Of a DNA stretch of 64,000 bases, positions 33,915 to 42,144 are shown piece after piece. The stretch covers positions 62,001 to 126,000 of the forward strand of contig MHBH01000005.1 in the NCBI GenBank assembly GCA_001804805.1, written 5' to 3'. The stretch is from Lentisphaerae bacterium GWF2_49_21. Its GTDB lineage: Bacteria; Verrucomicrobiota; Lentisphaeria; Victivallales; GWF2-50-93. The notes beneath the pieces were generated by a model. That model saw only the letters and a program-made list of their open reading frames with translations. It did no database searches and was not told the origin of the DNA. Each line of letters opens with the position of its first letter. Position 1 is the first letter of the stretch. The position numbers and the translations under genes are program-made.

Positions 33915-33940
33915 CGGAGCGCCGGCATCTTGCCGGCAAA
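33915..33940. repeat. GCCGGC hairpin repeat (copy 3)
   Basis: CGGAGC then GCCGGCA-TCT-TGCCGGC. Relative to copy 1 the loop-closing pair changed from G-C to A-T on both arms. Confidence 0.65.
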
Positions 33941-34037
33941 ATCTACATAATTCCTGAACATCGAATATCCAACGTCGAACTTCCAACTTCGAATAAAAGA
34001 AGTTGTGCAGGTGTCTTGGCGGCTGGATTTACCTTTT

Positions 34038-34062
34038 GTTGGAGTTCACAGCTTTAGCGTGT
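34038..34062 (+). repeat. TTTA-loop hairpin repeat (copy 3)
   Basis: GTTGGAGTTCACAGCTTTAG then CGTGT; nearly the same as the inverted copy at 22305-22329. Confidence 0.65.
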
Positions 34063-34110
34063 CTTCCAGTAAAATTGCCTCCTAAATCAAGGTTTAAGAC
34101 AAATCCCTTC

Positions 34111-34153
34111 TTGACTTTTCAAGAATCAAGTGTACACTTCAGAGTGAACACTT
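34111..34153 (+). promoter_or_regulatory. Promoter and operator of the Phd-VapC pair
   Basis: TTGACT (34111-34116), a 16-bp spacer and TACACT (34133-34138) form a good sigma70-like promoter. A perfect palindrome AAGTGTACACTT (34128-34139) covers the -10 box, and a second related site AGTGAACACTT (34143-34153) follows 14 bp later. This fits autorepression by the Phd-type antitoxin. The second site runs to within a base of the GGAGGTG ribosome site. Confidence 0.6.
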
Positions 34154-34163
34154 GGAGGTGAAC

Positions 34164-34403
34164 ATGAATGCGACAGTCCTTGATTTGAGGAAGAACATGA
34201 AGAGCGTTCTTGCTGCGATTGACCGCAATGAATCCGTTGTGCTTACATGCCGTGGCAGGGAAAAGGCTTCAATAGTGCCTTGTGGCAGACAGCGTTCCCG
34301 GAAAAAGGTCTCGGAATGTGCTGCATTTGGAATCTGGGCCGACAGGAAAGACATGGAAGATGTCCCCGCTTATGTCCGGACCATTCGGAAAGGACGCTTC
34401 TAA
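34164..34403 (+). CDS. Phd/YefM-type antitoxin
   Basis: 79 residues from the ATG at 34164, with GGAGGTG about 6 nt upstream; the ORF-track start at 34152 is a TTG within the operator. The N-terminus (MNATVLDLRKNMKSVLAAID and VVLTCRGREKASIVP) matches the Phd/YefM DNA-binding fold. The basic C-terminal half would bind the toxin. The stop overlaps the toxin ATG by one base (TAATG), so translation is coupled. Confidence 0.85.
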   Translation: MNATVLDLRKNMKSVLAAIDRNESVVLTCRGREKASIVPCGRQRSRKKVSECAAFGIWADRKDMEDVPAYVRTIRKGRF

Positions 34404-34780
34404 TGCTGTTCGATACAGATGTCCTGATATGGGCCTTGCGTGGAAATACCAAGGCAGCGATGGTGATCGACAAATGCCCCGAGCTCCAGATTTCAGCCGT
34501 TTCATACATGGAACTGCTGAAGGGGGCGCGTAACAAGGAAGAACTGCTTTCGATAAGAAAGTTTTTGGCTGACTTGGGATTCCAAATCCTTCCATTGGAC
34601 GAGAACATCTCCCATCGGGCGATGATCTACATCGAGGAACATGCACTCAAATCGGGAATGGACATTGCAGATGCCCTGATAGCCGCCACTGCCTCGGAGC
34701 GATCCCTGACGATATGTACCGGAAACAACAGGCATTACAGTGTCATCCCAGGGCTCCAGCTGTCCGTCTTCCGGCCTTGA
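34403..34780 (+). CDS. PIN-domain toxin (VapC)
   Basis: 125 residues starting MLFDTDVLIWALRGN. PIN residues are visible: FDTDVLIW (first Asp), SYMELLKGARN (Glu), MDIADALIAATA (Asp) and the CTGNNRHY segment. VapC toxins are endoribonucleases, often cutting initiator tRNA or rRNA. It is paired with the Phd-type antitoxin upstream; a candidate terminator follows at 34797. Confidence 0.9.
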   Translation: MLFDTDVLIWALRGNTKAAMVIDKCPELQISAVSYMELLKGARNKEELLSIRKFLADLGFQILPLDENISHRAMIYIEEHALKSGMDIADALIAATASERSLTICTGNNRHYSVIPGLQLSVFRP

Positions 34781-34796
34781 GATGGTTTTATCAGGT

Positions 34797-34828
34797 ATTT
34801 CACCCAGTTCAGGGTGAGATATTATTTT
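34797..34828 (+). terminator. Candidate terminator of the Phd-VapC operon
   Basis: Stem ATTTCACCC / GGGTGAGAT (one G-T pair) with a 6-nt loop, followed by the T-rich ATTATTTT. Confidence 0.45.
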
Positions 34829-34966
34829 GATTGATAAAAGTAAGATAATATAAGTCCAGTCCTGCCTTCATATAGAAGATTATGCCATTCAATGGTTTAA
34901 AAATCCTGTTTCTGGTTTATTTTATTTCGACAAATGATGGCATGCCATCATAAGGAGAAATAAAAT

Positions 34967-36874
34967 ATGTCTTTGAATATCATTGCAGAACTTTCAAGGC
35001 TGTACGGGGCTGACCCGCGCTTCGTCCTCGCTGGCGGTGGAAACACCTCATACAAGGACGAGAAGAACCTCTACATAAAGCCCAGCGGAATCGCCCTCGC
35101 GGAAATCACTGAAAAGGATTTCGTGAAGATGGACAGGGCCAGGATCCGCGAACTCTTTACAATCATCCCCCCGCTGGAATCCAAAGAACGCGAGTCGCTC
35201 GTCAAGAGGGTTATGGAGATCGCGGTATGCCCGGACAGTTCCGGAAGGCCTTCCGTCGAAGCGCCGCTCCATGAGGCTATGAATTCAACTTTCGTGGTGC
35301 ACCTCCATCCCGCGCTTGTGAACGGAATGACCTGCGGCAAGGATGGAAGAGAGAAGTGTTCTGAACTTTTCCCCGACTCGCTGTGGATAGATTATATTGA
35401 TCCGGGATACTCGCTGGCGATGTATGTCCAGAGGGAGATTGCGAAGTTCGCAGAGACGAAAGGCAAACAGCCGGAAGTGATCTTCATCCAGAACCACGGC
35501 GTCTTCGTGGGCTGCAACAGCGCCGACGGGATCAAGCGTATTTACTCGCATATGATGGACAAGCTTATGTCCTATTATGATGAGAAGAACGTCAAGATAG
35601 AACTTGAAAAGGATATTGCCGACTCGAAGACAGTGGTAGAACTTTCACCGAAACTCAGGACCTGGCTTGGCGATGGAAGCTCAAGGATGATTGTTAAAAG
35701 TTCAGCTACGATGAAGGTGGCCGAAGGGCCTCTGACACCCGACCATATTGTCTATGCGAAGTCCTTCTCCTTGATTTCCAACAAGATTGATTCCGCGGCA
35801 ATTGCGAAATTCGCAGAGCAGAAGGGATACAAGCCGCTTGTGGTTTCAATTCCTGAGAAGGCTGTCTTCACAGTTGCTCGGACTCTCAAGGATGCCAGGA
35901 CAGTTGAACTGCTTGCCGGTGATGCGGCACTTGTCCAGCAACTGACTTCTGCATTCGGCGGGCCGAACTATCTGCTCGGAAAATCGTATAAGTTCATAGA
36001 AAACTGGGAAGTCGAATCATACAGGAAGAAAGTCGCGTCCGGAGGAAATCTCGGCAGGCTTTACGGAAAAATCGCGGCAGTTACAGGAGCCGCACAAGGA
36101 TTCGGTCTTGGCATTGCGGAAGGACTCGCCGCCGAAGGCGCGGTTGTTGCAATTGCCGACATCAACCTTGACGGGGCGCAGAAGGCCGTGGACGGAATTT
36201 GTGCGAAGTTCGGGAAGGACAAGGCTTTCGCAGTGGAAGTGAATATCGCCAGGGAGGAATCCGTCTCCGACATGCTTTCAAAAATTGTCGGACAATGCGG
36301 CGGGCTCGATCTTTTCGTCGCGAACGCAGGAGTCCTGAAGGCAGGACCGGTGAAGACCTTCTCGAAGAAGGACTGGGATTTCGTGACGGAAGTCAACTAC
36401 ACCGGATATTTCGTCTGCGTCAAGCATGTCTCGAACCTGATGTCAATACAGAATGCGGAGGATGGCCTCTGGACCGACATAGTGCAGGTGAATTCGAAGA
36501 GCGGACTCGAAGGCAGCAGCAGGAATGCGGCATATGCCGGAAGCAAGTTCGGAACGATCGGTATGACGCAGAGCTTTGCGCTTGAACTTATTGATGACAA
36601 GATAAAGGTAAACAGCATATGTCCCGGGAATTATTTCGAGGGTCCGCTCTGGAGTGATCCGAAGAACGGCCTGTTTGTCCAGTATCTTAACAGTGGAAAA
36701 GTTCCGGGCGCGAAGACGATTGAAGATGTGAAGAAGTCATATGAAGGCAAAGTTCCGATGGGGCGTGGATGTTGTCCTGAAGATGTGGTGAAGGCGATAA
36801 TCTACTGCGTCGAACAGAAATATGAGACCGGACAGGCGATACCCGTCGCCGGCGGACAGGTCATGCTGAACTGA
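34967..36874 (+). CDS. Class II aldolase / short-chain dehydrogenase fusion
   Basis: 635 residues with two domains. Residues 1 to about 350 are a class II (fuculose/rhamnulose-phosphate type) aldolase: AGGGNTSYKD, KPSGIALAEI, the zinc His pair in VVHLHPALVNGM and FIQNHGVFVG. Residues about 365-635 are an SDR: AAVTGAAQGFGLGIAEGLA, VANAGVL and the catalytic YAGSKFGTIGM. The architecture is that of the bifunctional RhaD-type aldolase/dehydrogenases of deoxy-sugar degradation, though somewhat shorter than the ~690-residue members I know. AAGGAG precedes the ATG. The exact sugar is not determined. Confidence 0.9.
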   Translation: MSLNIIAELSRLYGADPRFVLAGGGNTSYKDEKNLYIKPSGIALAEITEKDFVKMDRARIRELFTIIPPLESKERESLVKRVMEIAVCPDSSGRPSVEAPLHEAMNSTFVVHLHPALVNGMTCGKDGREKCSELFPDSLWIDYIDPGYSLAMYVQREIAKFAETKGKQPEVIFIQNHGVFVGCNSADGIKRIYSHMMDKLMSYYDEKNVKIELEKDIADSKTVVELSPKLRTWLGDGSSRMIVKSSATMKVAEGPLTPDHIVYAKSFSLISNKIDSAAIAKFAEQKGYKPLVVSIPEKAVFTVARTLKDARTVELLAGDAALVQQLTSAFGGPNYLLGKSYKFIENWEVESYRKKVASGGNLGRLYGKIAAVTGAAQGFGLGIAEGLAAEGAVVAIADINLDGAQKAVDGICAKFGKDKAFAVEVNIAREESVSDMLSKIVGQCGGLDLFVANAGVLKAGPVKTFSKKDWDFVTEVNYTGYFVCVKHVSNLMSIQNAEDGLWTDIVQVNSKSGLEGSSRNAAYAGSKFGTIGMTQSFALELIDDKIKVNSICPGNYFEGPLWSDPKNGLFVQYLNSGKVPGAKTIEDVKKSYEGKVPMGRGCCPEDVVKAIIYCVEQKYETGQAIPVAGGQVMLN

Positions 36875-36889
36875 GATGAAACATGAACA

Positions 36890-36917
36890 TCCGCCGTCGC
36901 TGAGAAGCTATGGCGGA
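36890..36917. repeat. AGAAGCTA-loop hairpin (copy 2)
   Basis: TCCGCC / GGCGGA arms with AGAAGCTA in the loop; compare 32273-32297. Confidence 0.45.
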
Positions 36918-36993
36918 CACAGTCGAACATCCAACTTTGAATGAAGGCGGAACCGGAGAAACGGAGTGCTGGCTTGTTGGGAAGGTATAATTC

Positions 36994-37016
36994 GTTGGAG
37001 TACAAACTTTAGTTTG
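36994..37016 (+). repeat. TTTA-loop hairpin repeat (copy 4)
   Basis: GTTGGAGTA then CAAAC-TTTA-GTTTG. It is identical over at least 22 bases to the inverted copy at 21739-21760 and lies just before the GYF-RDD gene. Confidence 0.65.
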
Positions 37017-37053
37017 GTTTTGAATCAAATGCTCGATTAAAGAAAGATGATTT

Positions 37054-37812
37054 ATGGCTTTGAGCTGGAACTACAAGTCGGCAGATGGAATTGAAAACGG
37101 GCCCTTCGATGAAGTCCGAATGAAGCAGTTTGTGCTTGAAGGGGCGCTGAAGGCTGATACTCCCGTATGGTCAGAGAAGCAAGGGGAGTGGAAAAAGCTT
37201 TCAGAATCCGAACTTGCCGGATTGTTCGTGCACTTGCTCGGAGCTGAGCGTGAAAACCGGAAATGCAAGATGTGCGAAAGGATTTCCAATCCTGACGAAC
37301 TCGTCGAAATCGAAGGGCTCCCATGCTGTGCTGAATGCAAGCCTGTCCTTATAAGGAGGCTGCAGGAGGGAAGCGTTATTCCCGGGTATATTGTCTATGG
37401 CGGATTCTGGGTGCGGACACTGGCGAAGATATTGGACTGGATAATCATCGGGGTGATCCAGATACCATTTACGATTGCGTATGTTATTTCCCTGTCCTTT
37501 TTCCCGGAGAGCATCATTACAGCCCTGATAATGTTTGCATATTTCATCCTGAGCATGGTGGTAGGCGTCCTGTTCAACATATTCTTCCTGACAAAATACA
37601 GTGCAACTCCTGGAAAGATGGCCTTCGGGCTTGGCCTGATAAATGCCGATGGAACAGAGAAAATCAGCTGGCAGAAGTCTATGGGACGCTATTTTGCTGA
37701 AATCCTCGGAGGCATGATGATGTATATAGGATATATCATCGTTGTCTTTGACAAGGAAAAGCGCGCACTTCATGACTATATGTGCAAGACAAGGGTGGTG
37801 TATAAAAGATGA
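37054..37812 (+). CDS. GYF_2 / zinc-finger / RDD membrane protein
   Basis: 252 residues, three parts. Residues 1-65 are a GYF_2 domain (WNYKSADGIENGPFDEVRMK, DTPVWSEKQGEWKKL). Residues about 72-92 form a CxxC zinc finger (CKMCERIS ... CCAEC). Residues about 110-252 are an RDD membrane domain with several helices, an ATPGKMAFGL motif and KRALHDYMCKTRVV at the end. It is the first gene of a ten-gene operon ending at 46180. RDD proteins are poorly characterised; some transport ions. It resembles the GYF-RDD protein at 59373. Confidence 0.85.
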   Translation: MALSWNYKSADGIENGPFDEVRMKQFVLEGALKADTPVWSEKQGEWKKLSESELAGLFVHLLGAERENRKCKMCERISNPDELVEIEGLPCCAECKPVLIRRLQEGSVIPGYIVYGGFWVRTLAKILDWIIIGVIQIPFTIAYVISLSFFPESIITALIMFAYFILSMVVGVLFNIFFLTKYSATPGKMAFGLGLINADGTEKISWQKSMGRYFAEILGGMMMYIGYIIVVFDKEKRALHDYMCKTRVVYKR

Positions 37813-38384
37813 AGCAGAACTTCTGTGTAAAATGCAAGACTGCGCTGCCGATGGATGTAGTTCTCGAATACGGCTCCTGTAAATGTCCGGCCTGCGGGAG
37901 GAAGCATGCCATTGAAATTTTCCCGGCCATCCTGAAGTCTCCGGAAAAGGGTGTCGCCCCTGAAAAGATCATAAGCGAAGGTGATTCCAGCTGCTTCTAC
38001 CACCAGGGCAATGCGGCATCCTCAATCTGCGGCACCTGTGGCTGCTATCTCTGCAGCCTTTGCAACATCGAGATTGAAGACAAGCACTACTGCCCTAAAT
38101 GTTTCAAGACGTCCAAGGACAATATCGGGACGCTCAACAGCAGGACGGTGCTTTATGATGAAATCCTGCTTTCCTTGTCGGTGCTGTCTTTTCTGATCTG
38201 CTATCTCGGCCTGGCGTTGTCGCCAATCGTCATAATAGCCGCCTTTTTCCTGTGGAAGAAGATGAAGACGCCGTATCCCAGGAACAGGTGGAGGTTTGTC
38301 GTGGCGGTCATACTGTCAGTCCTCCAGCTGCTGCTCTGGGCCACGCTGATATGCGTTCTGATTTTTTCCGAAATGTCAAGATAA
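37809..38384 (+). CDS. Zinc-binding (B-box-like) membrane protein
   Basis: 191 residues. An N-terminal zinc ribbon (CVKCKTALP ... CPACGRKH) is followed at about 60-100 by a B-box-like cluster (CFYHQGNAASSICGTCGCYL then CSLCN ... YCPKC). Two transmembrane helices fill the C-terminal part (SLSVLSFLICYLGLALSPIV and VVAVILSVLQLLLWATLICV). It overlaps the GYF-RDD gene by ATGA. B-box-like fingers suggest protein-protein contacts at the membrane; the function is unknown. Confidence 0.75.
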   Translation: MKQNFCVKCKTALPMDVVLEYGSCKCPACGRKHAIEIFPAILKSPEKGVAPEKIISEGDSSCFYHQGNAASSICGTCGCYLCSLCNIEIEDKHYCPKCFKTSKDNIGTLNSRTVLYDEILLSLSVLSFLICYLGLALSPIVIIAAFFLWKKMKTPYPRNRWRFVVAVILSVLQLLLWATLICVLIFSEMSR

Positions 38385-38399
38385 GAATGGGAGCATGCA

Positions 38400-38888
38400 A
38401 TGCCGATACAATATAGGAAGATATGCAAGGGCGGGGATTTCCTCCGCAGCAGCCGCATATATATGGCGGAAGATCATCTTCTGTATGTCTTAAGCAATGG
38501 CTATACCGAGGAATACCGCAGGTTTTTCTTCAAGGACATCCAGTATATCGTGCTTTGTCAGACAAGAAGCTGGTGGGTGTATACCGGCATCTGGGGATTT
38601 ATCGGAGCCGGTATCCTGGCCATGATGTTTTTTGCTGCCAGTGAATTCGGAGAAATGACGGCTTCCGTCATCGCTGTTCTCGGATTCCTGCCTTTGATGG
38701 TGAATTTCCTGCTCGGGACGTCTGCCAGGGCGGTAATCAAGACCATCACCTCCGAGGAGAAGATATCCTTGACTCCAAGATACAGGTCTTCCCTGAAGGT
38801 GCTTGCCGAGATCAAGGCTAAAATTGAAGTTGTGCAGGGGCGCATTGACAAGTCTTCGCTGATACCCGGAGCCGGACAGACAGGATGA
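38400..38888 (+). CDS. Two-helix membrane protein of unknown function
   Basis: 162 residues, not recognised. The first ~55 residues are soluble (IYMAEDHLLYVLSNGYTEEY, then KDIQYIVLCQT, like a PH-type beta domain). Two adjacent transmembrane helices lie at about 60-105 (GIWGFIGAGILAMMFFAAS and VIAVLGFLPLMVNFLLG), followed by a basic cytoplasmic tail. It lies 15 nt after the previous gene in the same operon. Confidence 0.7.
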   Translation: MPIQYRKICKGGDFLRSSRIYMAEDHLLYVLSNGYTEEYRRFFFKDIQYIVLCQTRSWWVYTGIWGFIGAGILAMMFFAASEFGEMTASVIAVLGFLPLMVNFLLGTSARAVIKTITSEEKISLTPRYRSSLKVLAEIKAKIEVVQGRIDKSSLIPGAGQTG

Positions 38889-38915
38889 TCGGACTTTTTC
38901 AGGACATGGGCAAAT

Positions 38916-39248
38916 ATGAGCGGATTCGCAGTGTTGAAAACAATCAGGTGCAGAAACCACCCGGAACGCGAGGCTGTTGCCAGATGTCCGGACTGCGGGC
39001 ATGATTTCTGCCGGGAATGCGTGACGGAGCACGGTGGCAGGATGCTCTGCGCAGGATGTCTCGGCAAGACAAGGAAGAAATTTTTCTACCAGAGGACCAT
39101 CTTCAAGCTCTCAGTGAAAACAGCCCTTTTCATCGTCGGACTTGCCACGGCCTGGCTTTTTTTTTATTTGATAGGATCCATACTTGCCGAAATTCCGGAT
39201 GAATACCACGGCAGCGGACTTGACGGATGGAGCGTGTCAGATGACTAG
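38916..39248 (+). CDS. Small B-box-like zinc-finger membrane protein
   Basis: 110 residues. Residues about 10-50 form a B-box-like zinc cluster (CRNHPEREAVARCPDCGHDF then CRECV ... CAGC). One transmembrane helix follows (LSVKTALFIVGLATAWLFFY) and a short acidic tail. It shares the finger type with the 37809 protein in the same operon, probably by duplication. Its end overlaps the next gene's ATG by 8 nt. Confidence 0.75.
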   Translation: MSGFAVLKTIRCRNHPEREAVARCPDCGHDFCRECVTEHGGRMLCAGCLGKTRKKFFYQRTIFKLSVKTALFIVGLATAWLFFYLIGSILAEIPDEYHGSGLDGWSVSDD

Positions 39249-40923
39249 GGAAAACCGCTCGCGTGAAAAAGATGGGCCCTCATGCAGGTCTGCAGTTGAT
39301 ATCCTGGACGAGACATTTCATTTCCTGAGGATGCATGGCCTGCCGCTGCTGCCGTATTATTTCATAGGGACGGCGCCCTTCGTCCTGGGCCTGCTTTTTT
39401 TTGTGAACGATATGATGAACAGCGCGTACGCCTATGAGAAGCTCGGGCTGTATTCGCTGCTTGCAGCTCTGCTTTATTCCTTCAAGAACCTCATGAACTC
39501 CGTATATTGCAGGAAAGTCCTGGAGGTCCTGAACGGGAAGGCGCACCAGAGGCCTGAAGCAGGAACGCTTGCGAGATCCTTTCTGATCCAGAGCATTTTC
39601 CAGCCGCCGATGCTTTTCATACAGCCCCTCGCTTTCCTGTTCATGCTCCCTGCGGCCTGGACCATGGCTTTTGCGAACAATCTCGTAGTGCTGGGCTGCT
39701 GGGGGAATGATACCGTGTCAGGGACGTTGAAGAAATCCTGGCGGCAGATGATCAATAATCCGGTCCAGAATCATTTTCTTCTTGTCATGATTGGATTTCT
39801 GGCGTTTGCAGCCGTGCTGAACGTCGCCATCCTGGTGCTGTTGATACCGTTCTTCATGAAAATGTTCTTCGGGCTTGAAACGGTTTTCAGCCGGGCCGGC
39901 GATCCTTTCCTGATTCTGAGGCTGGTTTTCAATTTGACGTACTGGTCGGTGGTGATGACGGCGGCCTACATGATTGTCGATCCTGTCCTGAAGACTGCTT
40001 ATGCGGTCCGCGTATTCTATGGCGAGTCCATCCATGCCGGAAACGATCTTCTTGCGGAAATCGCAAAAAGGTCGAAGGCGGGTAAGAAGCTCAAGGTGGC
40101 CGCGGGATTTGCAATCATGGTCTTCCTTGCCTTGCCTGCAGTATCTGTGTCCGGCGAAATCGTTCCTGATGCAGATATTCCTGCGCCTGCCATGCGCCCT
40201 GAAAACATGTCGGTGAAGAAAACGGAGCTGGAGACGGCTGTCCGGGAAGTCCTCCTCCGCCGGGAGTATTCCTGGAGAGCTCCCGGCGAGGAGAAGGGCG
40301 CCCATCGGAAGAGCGAGCTCGAATCATATCTGGAAGCGATATTCGGAAGCATAGGGGACTGGGTGAAGAATATGCTTGATAAGATTGCCGGTTGGTTCCC
40401 CTCTGGTGATACGCCCGAGGGCGACGGCTTCAGCCTGGGCGCCTTTTCAAGGGAGAATTACCTTTTGATACTTTCCTCGGTGTGCCTGCTTTCCGTTCTT
40501 TTTGCCGCAATGATCTATTTCAGGAGAAGGGGAAGAAGGCGGATCAGTCCCGTGAGCGTGCCGATTGCAGCTGCGTTGCCAATTGATATTGAAAATATGA
40601 CGGCCGACGAACTCGCAGAGTCAGAGTGGATGAAGATTGCCGGGGAATTTTCCGGAAAAGGCGATTTCAGGACTGCGTCAAGGGCTGTGTTCATGGCATG
40701 CATTTCGGCGCTCTCGCAGAAGAACGTCCTTACCGTAGCGAAGCATAAGACCAACCGGGAATATTATTATGAGGTTAAGAGGCGATACCACATAAGGCCC
40801 GATGCTGTCACGGCCTTCAATGAGAATACCGGCCTCTTTGAGAGGATATGGTATGGGACGCTCCGGGCTGACGGGGAGACCATGGATTATTTCATCCGGA
40901 ACTATGACAGGATCAGGAGCTGA
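39241..40923 (+). CDS. Multi-pass membrane protein with DUF4129 domain
   Basis: 560 residues from the ATG at 39241 (GGAG 8 nt upstream; the ORF-track start lies inside the previous gene). About six hydrophobic helices occupy residues 30-270. A helix at about 298-315, with the look of a second signal segment (AAGFAIMVFLALPAVSVSG), precedes an extracytoplasmic region. A further helix at about 415-435 leads to the C-terminal DUF4129 domain (RTASRAVFMACISALSQKNV, KTNREYYYEVKRRY, FERIWYG). DUF4129 proteins regularly accompany MoxR and DUF58 genes, as here. Enzymatic role unknown. Confidence 0.82.
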   Translation: MTRENRSREKDGPSCRSAVDILDETFHFLRMHGLPLLPYYFIGTAPFVLGLLFFVNDMMNSAYAYEKLGLYSLLAALLYSFKNLMNSVYCRKVLEVLNGKAHQRPEAGTLARSFLIQSIFQPPMLFIQPLAFLFMLPAAWTMAFANNLVVLGCWGNDTVSGTLKKSWRQMINNPVQNHFLLVMIGFLAFAAVLNVAILVLLIPFFMKMFFGLETVFSRAGDPFLILRLVFNLTYWSVVMTAAYMIVDPVLKTAYAVRVFYGESIHAGNDLLAEIAKRSKAGKKLKVAAGFAIMVFLALPAVSVSGEIVPDADIPAPAMRPENMSVKKTELETAVREVLLRREYSWRAPGEEKGAHRKSELESYLEAIFGSIGDWVKNMLDKIAGWFPSGDTPEGDGFSLGAFSRENYLLILSSVCLLSVLFAAMIYFRRRGRRRISPVSVPIAAALPIDIENMTADELAESEWMKIAGEFSGKGDFRTASRAVFMACISALSQKNVLTVAKHKTNREYYYEVKRRYHIRPDAVTAFNENTGLFERIWYGTLRADGETMDYFIRNYDRIRS

Positions 40924-40926
40924 ACA

Positions 40927-42144
40927 ATGAATGCCATTGTGAACAAGATCATCTTTGCGGCGGCCGCGATACTGCTTGCGCTCTTCCTCTATTCCGCCTT
41001 CGAGATCTTCTCCCTGCGCTTTTCCAAGGGCGATGTGTATCCGGACTATTCAACCCTGAATTCCGATCCCAAGGGGTGCAAGGCCCTTTTTGAAGGCCTT
41101 TCCGAAATCAATGGCGTAGGAGTCTCAAGGCTGATGACCGGAAGCGGGGAGATTGCTGTTGAAGACGAAACTGTGCTTTTCAAGATTGGCGCTCCCGCCT
41201 ATTCAGTCAAGGGGAACAGCGACCTATATGATTTTGTCTTCAAAGGCGGGCGTGCAGTCGTGTTCTTCCATCCGGATTCCTTTGAGGCAGGAGCTGTTTC
41301 CCCCAGGGTGAAATCAAAGACCGGGAAAAAAGCCATCGATGCGGAACTGCCGGATGGAAAGGCATCCCGCAATATGAAGAAATGGATCCGGGAATGGGCG
41401 TTCACCCTCCGCAGGAGCAGGACTATGCCGCTTCCAGGACAGAAAGCAGTTCCGGAACCTGGCTATATGGAGAAATATTCCTTCACTGGTTTTCCAATGT
41501 ATTCCGCCAGCTATTTCGAGGTTGCCGATCCTGGATGGCTGACAGTATATTCGTCCAAGGGAAAGCCTGTTGTCATTGAGAGGAGGCTCGGCAGTGGAAC
41601 TGTTGTTTTGTCATGTGTCCCATATCCGCTTTCGAACGAGGCTCTCAGAAAAGATTTTTCTCCGGAGCTCATCTGCTGGCTGGTCGGTGAAAAGAAGAAG
41701 GTGCTTTTCGACGAAGGCGTCCATGGGATGCGCGAGGAGAAAAACCTTGTATGGCTCCTGAAGAAATACCGGCTCGAAGTGCTTGGTGCGAATCTCCTTC
41801 TTGTTATAATCCTCCTGCTGTGGCGGAACATGTATTCGGTGGCGCTCCGCGAGGTGGCCGGTTCCGATGGCGGCTGGAGCCCCGTGAACCCGGGCTGCAG
41901 CAGTTCGTCCGGGCTCGGAAACCTCCTCCAGAAGGCGGTTCCGAAGAAGGACATTGTCAAGGCGTGCTATGATGAATGGCTCAGGATAATACGCTACCAC
42001 AATGTCAATCGCGAAAAGAAGAAGGAGATTGATGCGATAATGGAAAAGGGAAGATCATCCGCCGTAAAGGCTGTTGAGACATACAATGAAATAAATACTG
42101 TCATAATGAAAAAGAAAACAGGGAGCGCCTATGGAAAAGCTTGA
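40927..42144 (+). CDS. DUF4350-family membrane protein
   Basis: 405 residues. An N-terminal helix (IIFAAAAILLALFLYSAFEI), then an extracytoplasmic DUF4350 domain with PDYSTLNSDPKGCKALFEGL and RAVVFFHPD, then a second helix near 285-300 (LEVLGANLLLVIILLLW) and a cytoplasmic tail. DUF4350 proteins are typical neighbours of DUF4129, MoxR and DUF58. It begins 3 nt after the previous stop and overlaps moxR by 14 nt. Confidence 0.82.
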   Translation: MNAIVNKIIFAAAAILLALFLYSAFEIFSLRFSKGDVYPDYSTLNSDPKGCKALFEGLSEINGVGVSRLMTGSGEIAVEDETVLFKIGAPAYSVKGNSDLYDFVFKGGRAVVFFHPDSFEAGAVSPRVKSKTGKKAIDAELPDGKASRNMKKWIREWAFTLRRSRTMPLPGQKAVPEPGYMEKYSFTGFPMYSASYFEVADPGWLTVYSSKGKPVVIERRLGSGTVVLSCVPYPLSNEALRKDFSPELICWLVGEKKKVLFDEGVHGMREEKNLVWLLKKYRLEVLGANLLLVIILLLWRNMYSVALREVAGSDGGWSPVNPGCSSSSGLGNLLQKAVPKKDIVKACYDEWLRIIRYHNVNREKKKEIDAIMEKGRSSAVKAVETYNEINTVIMKKKTGSAYGKA

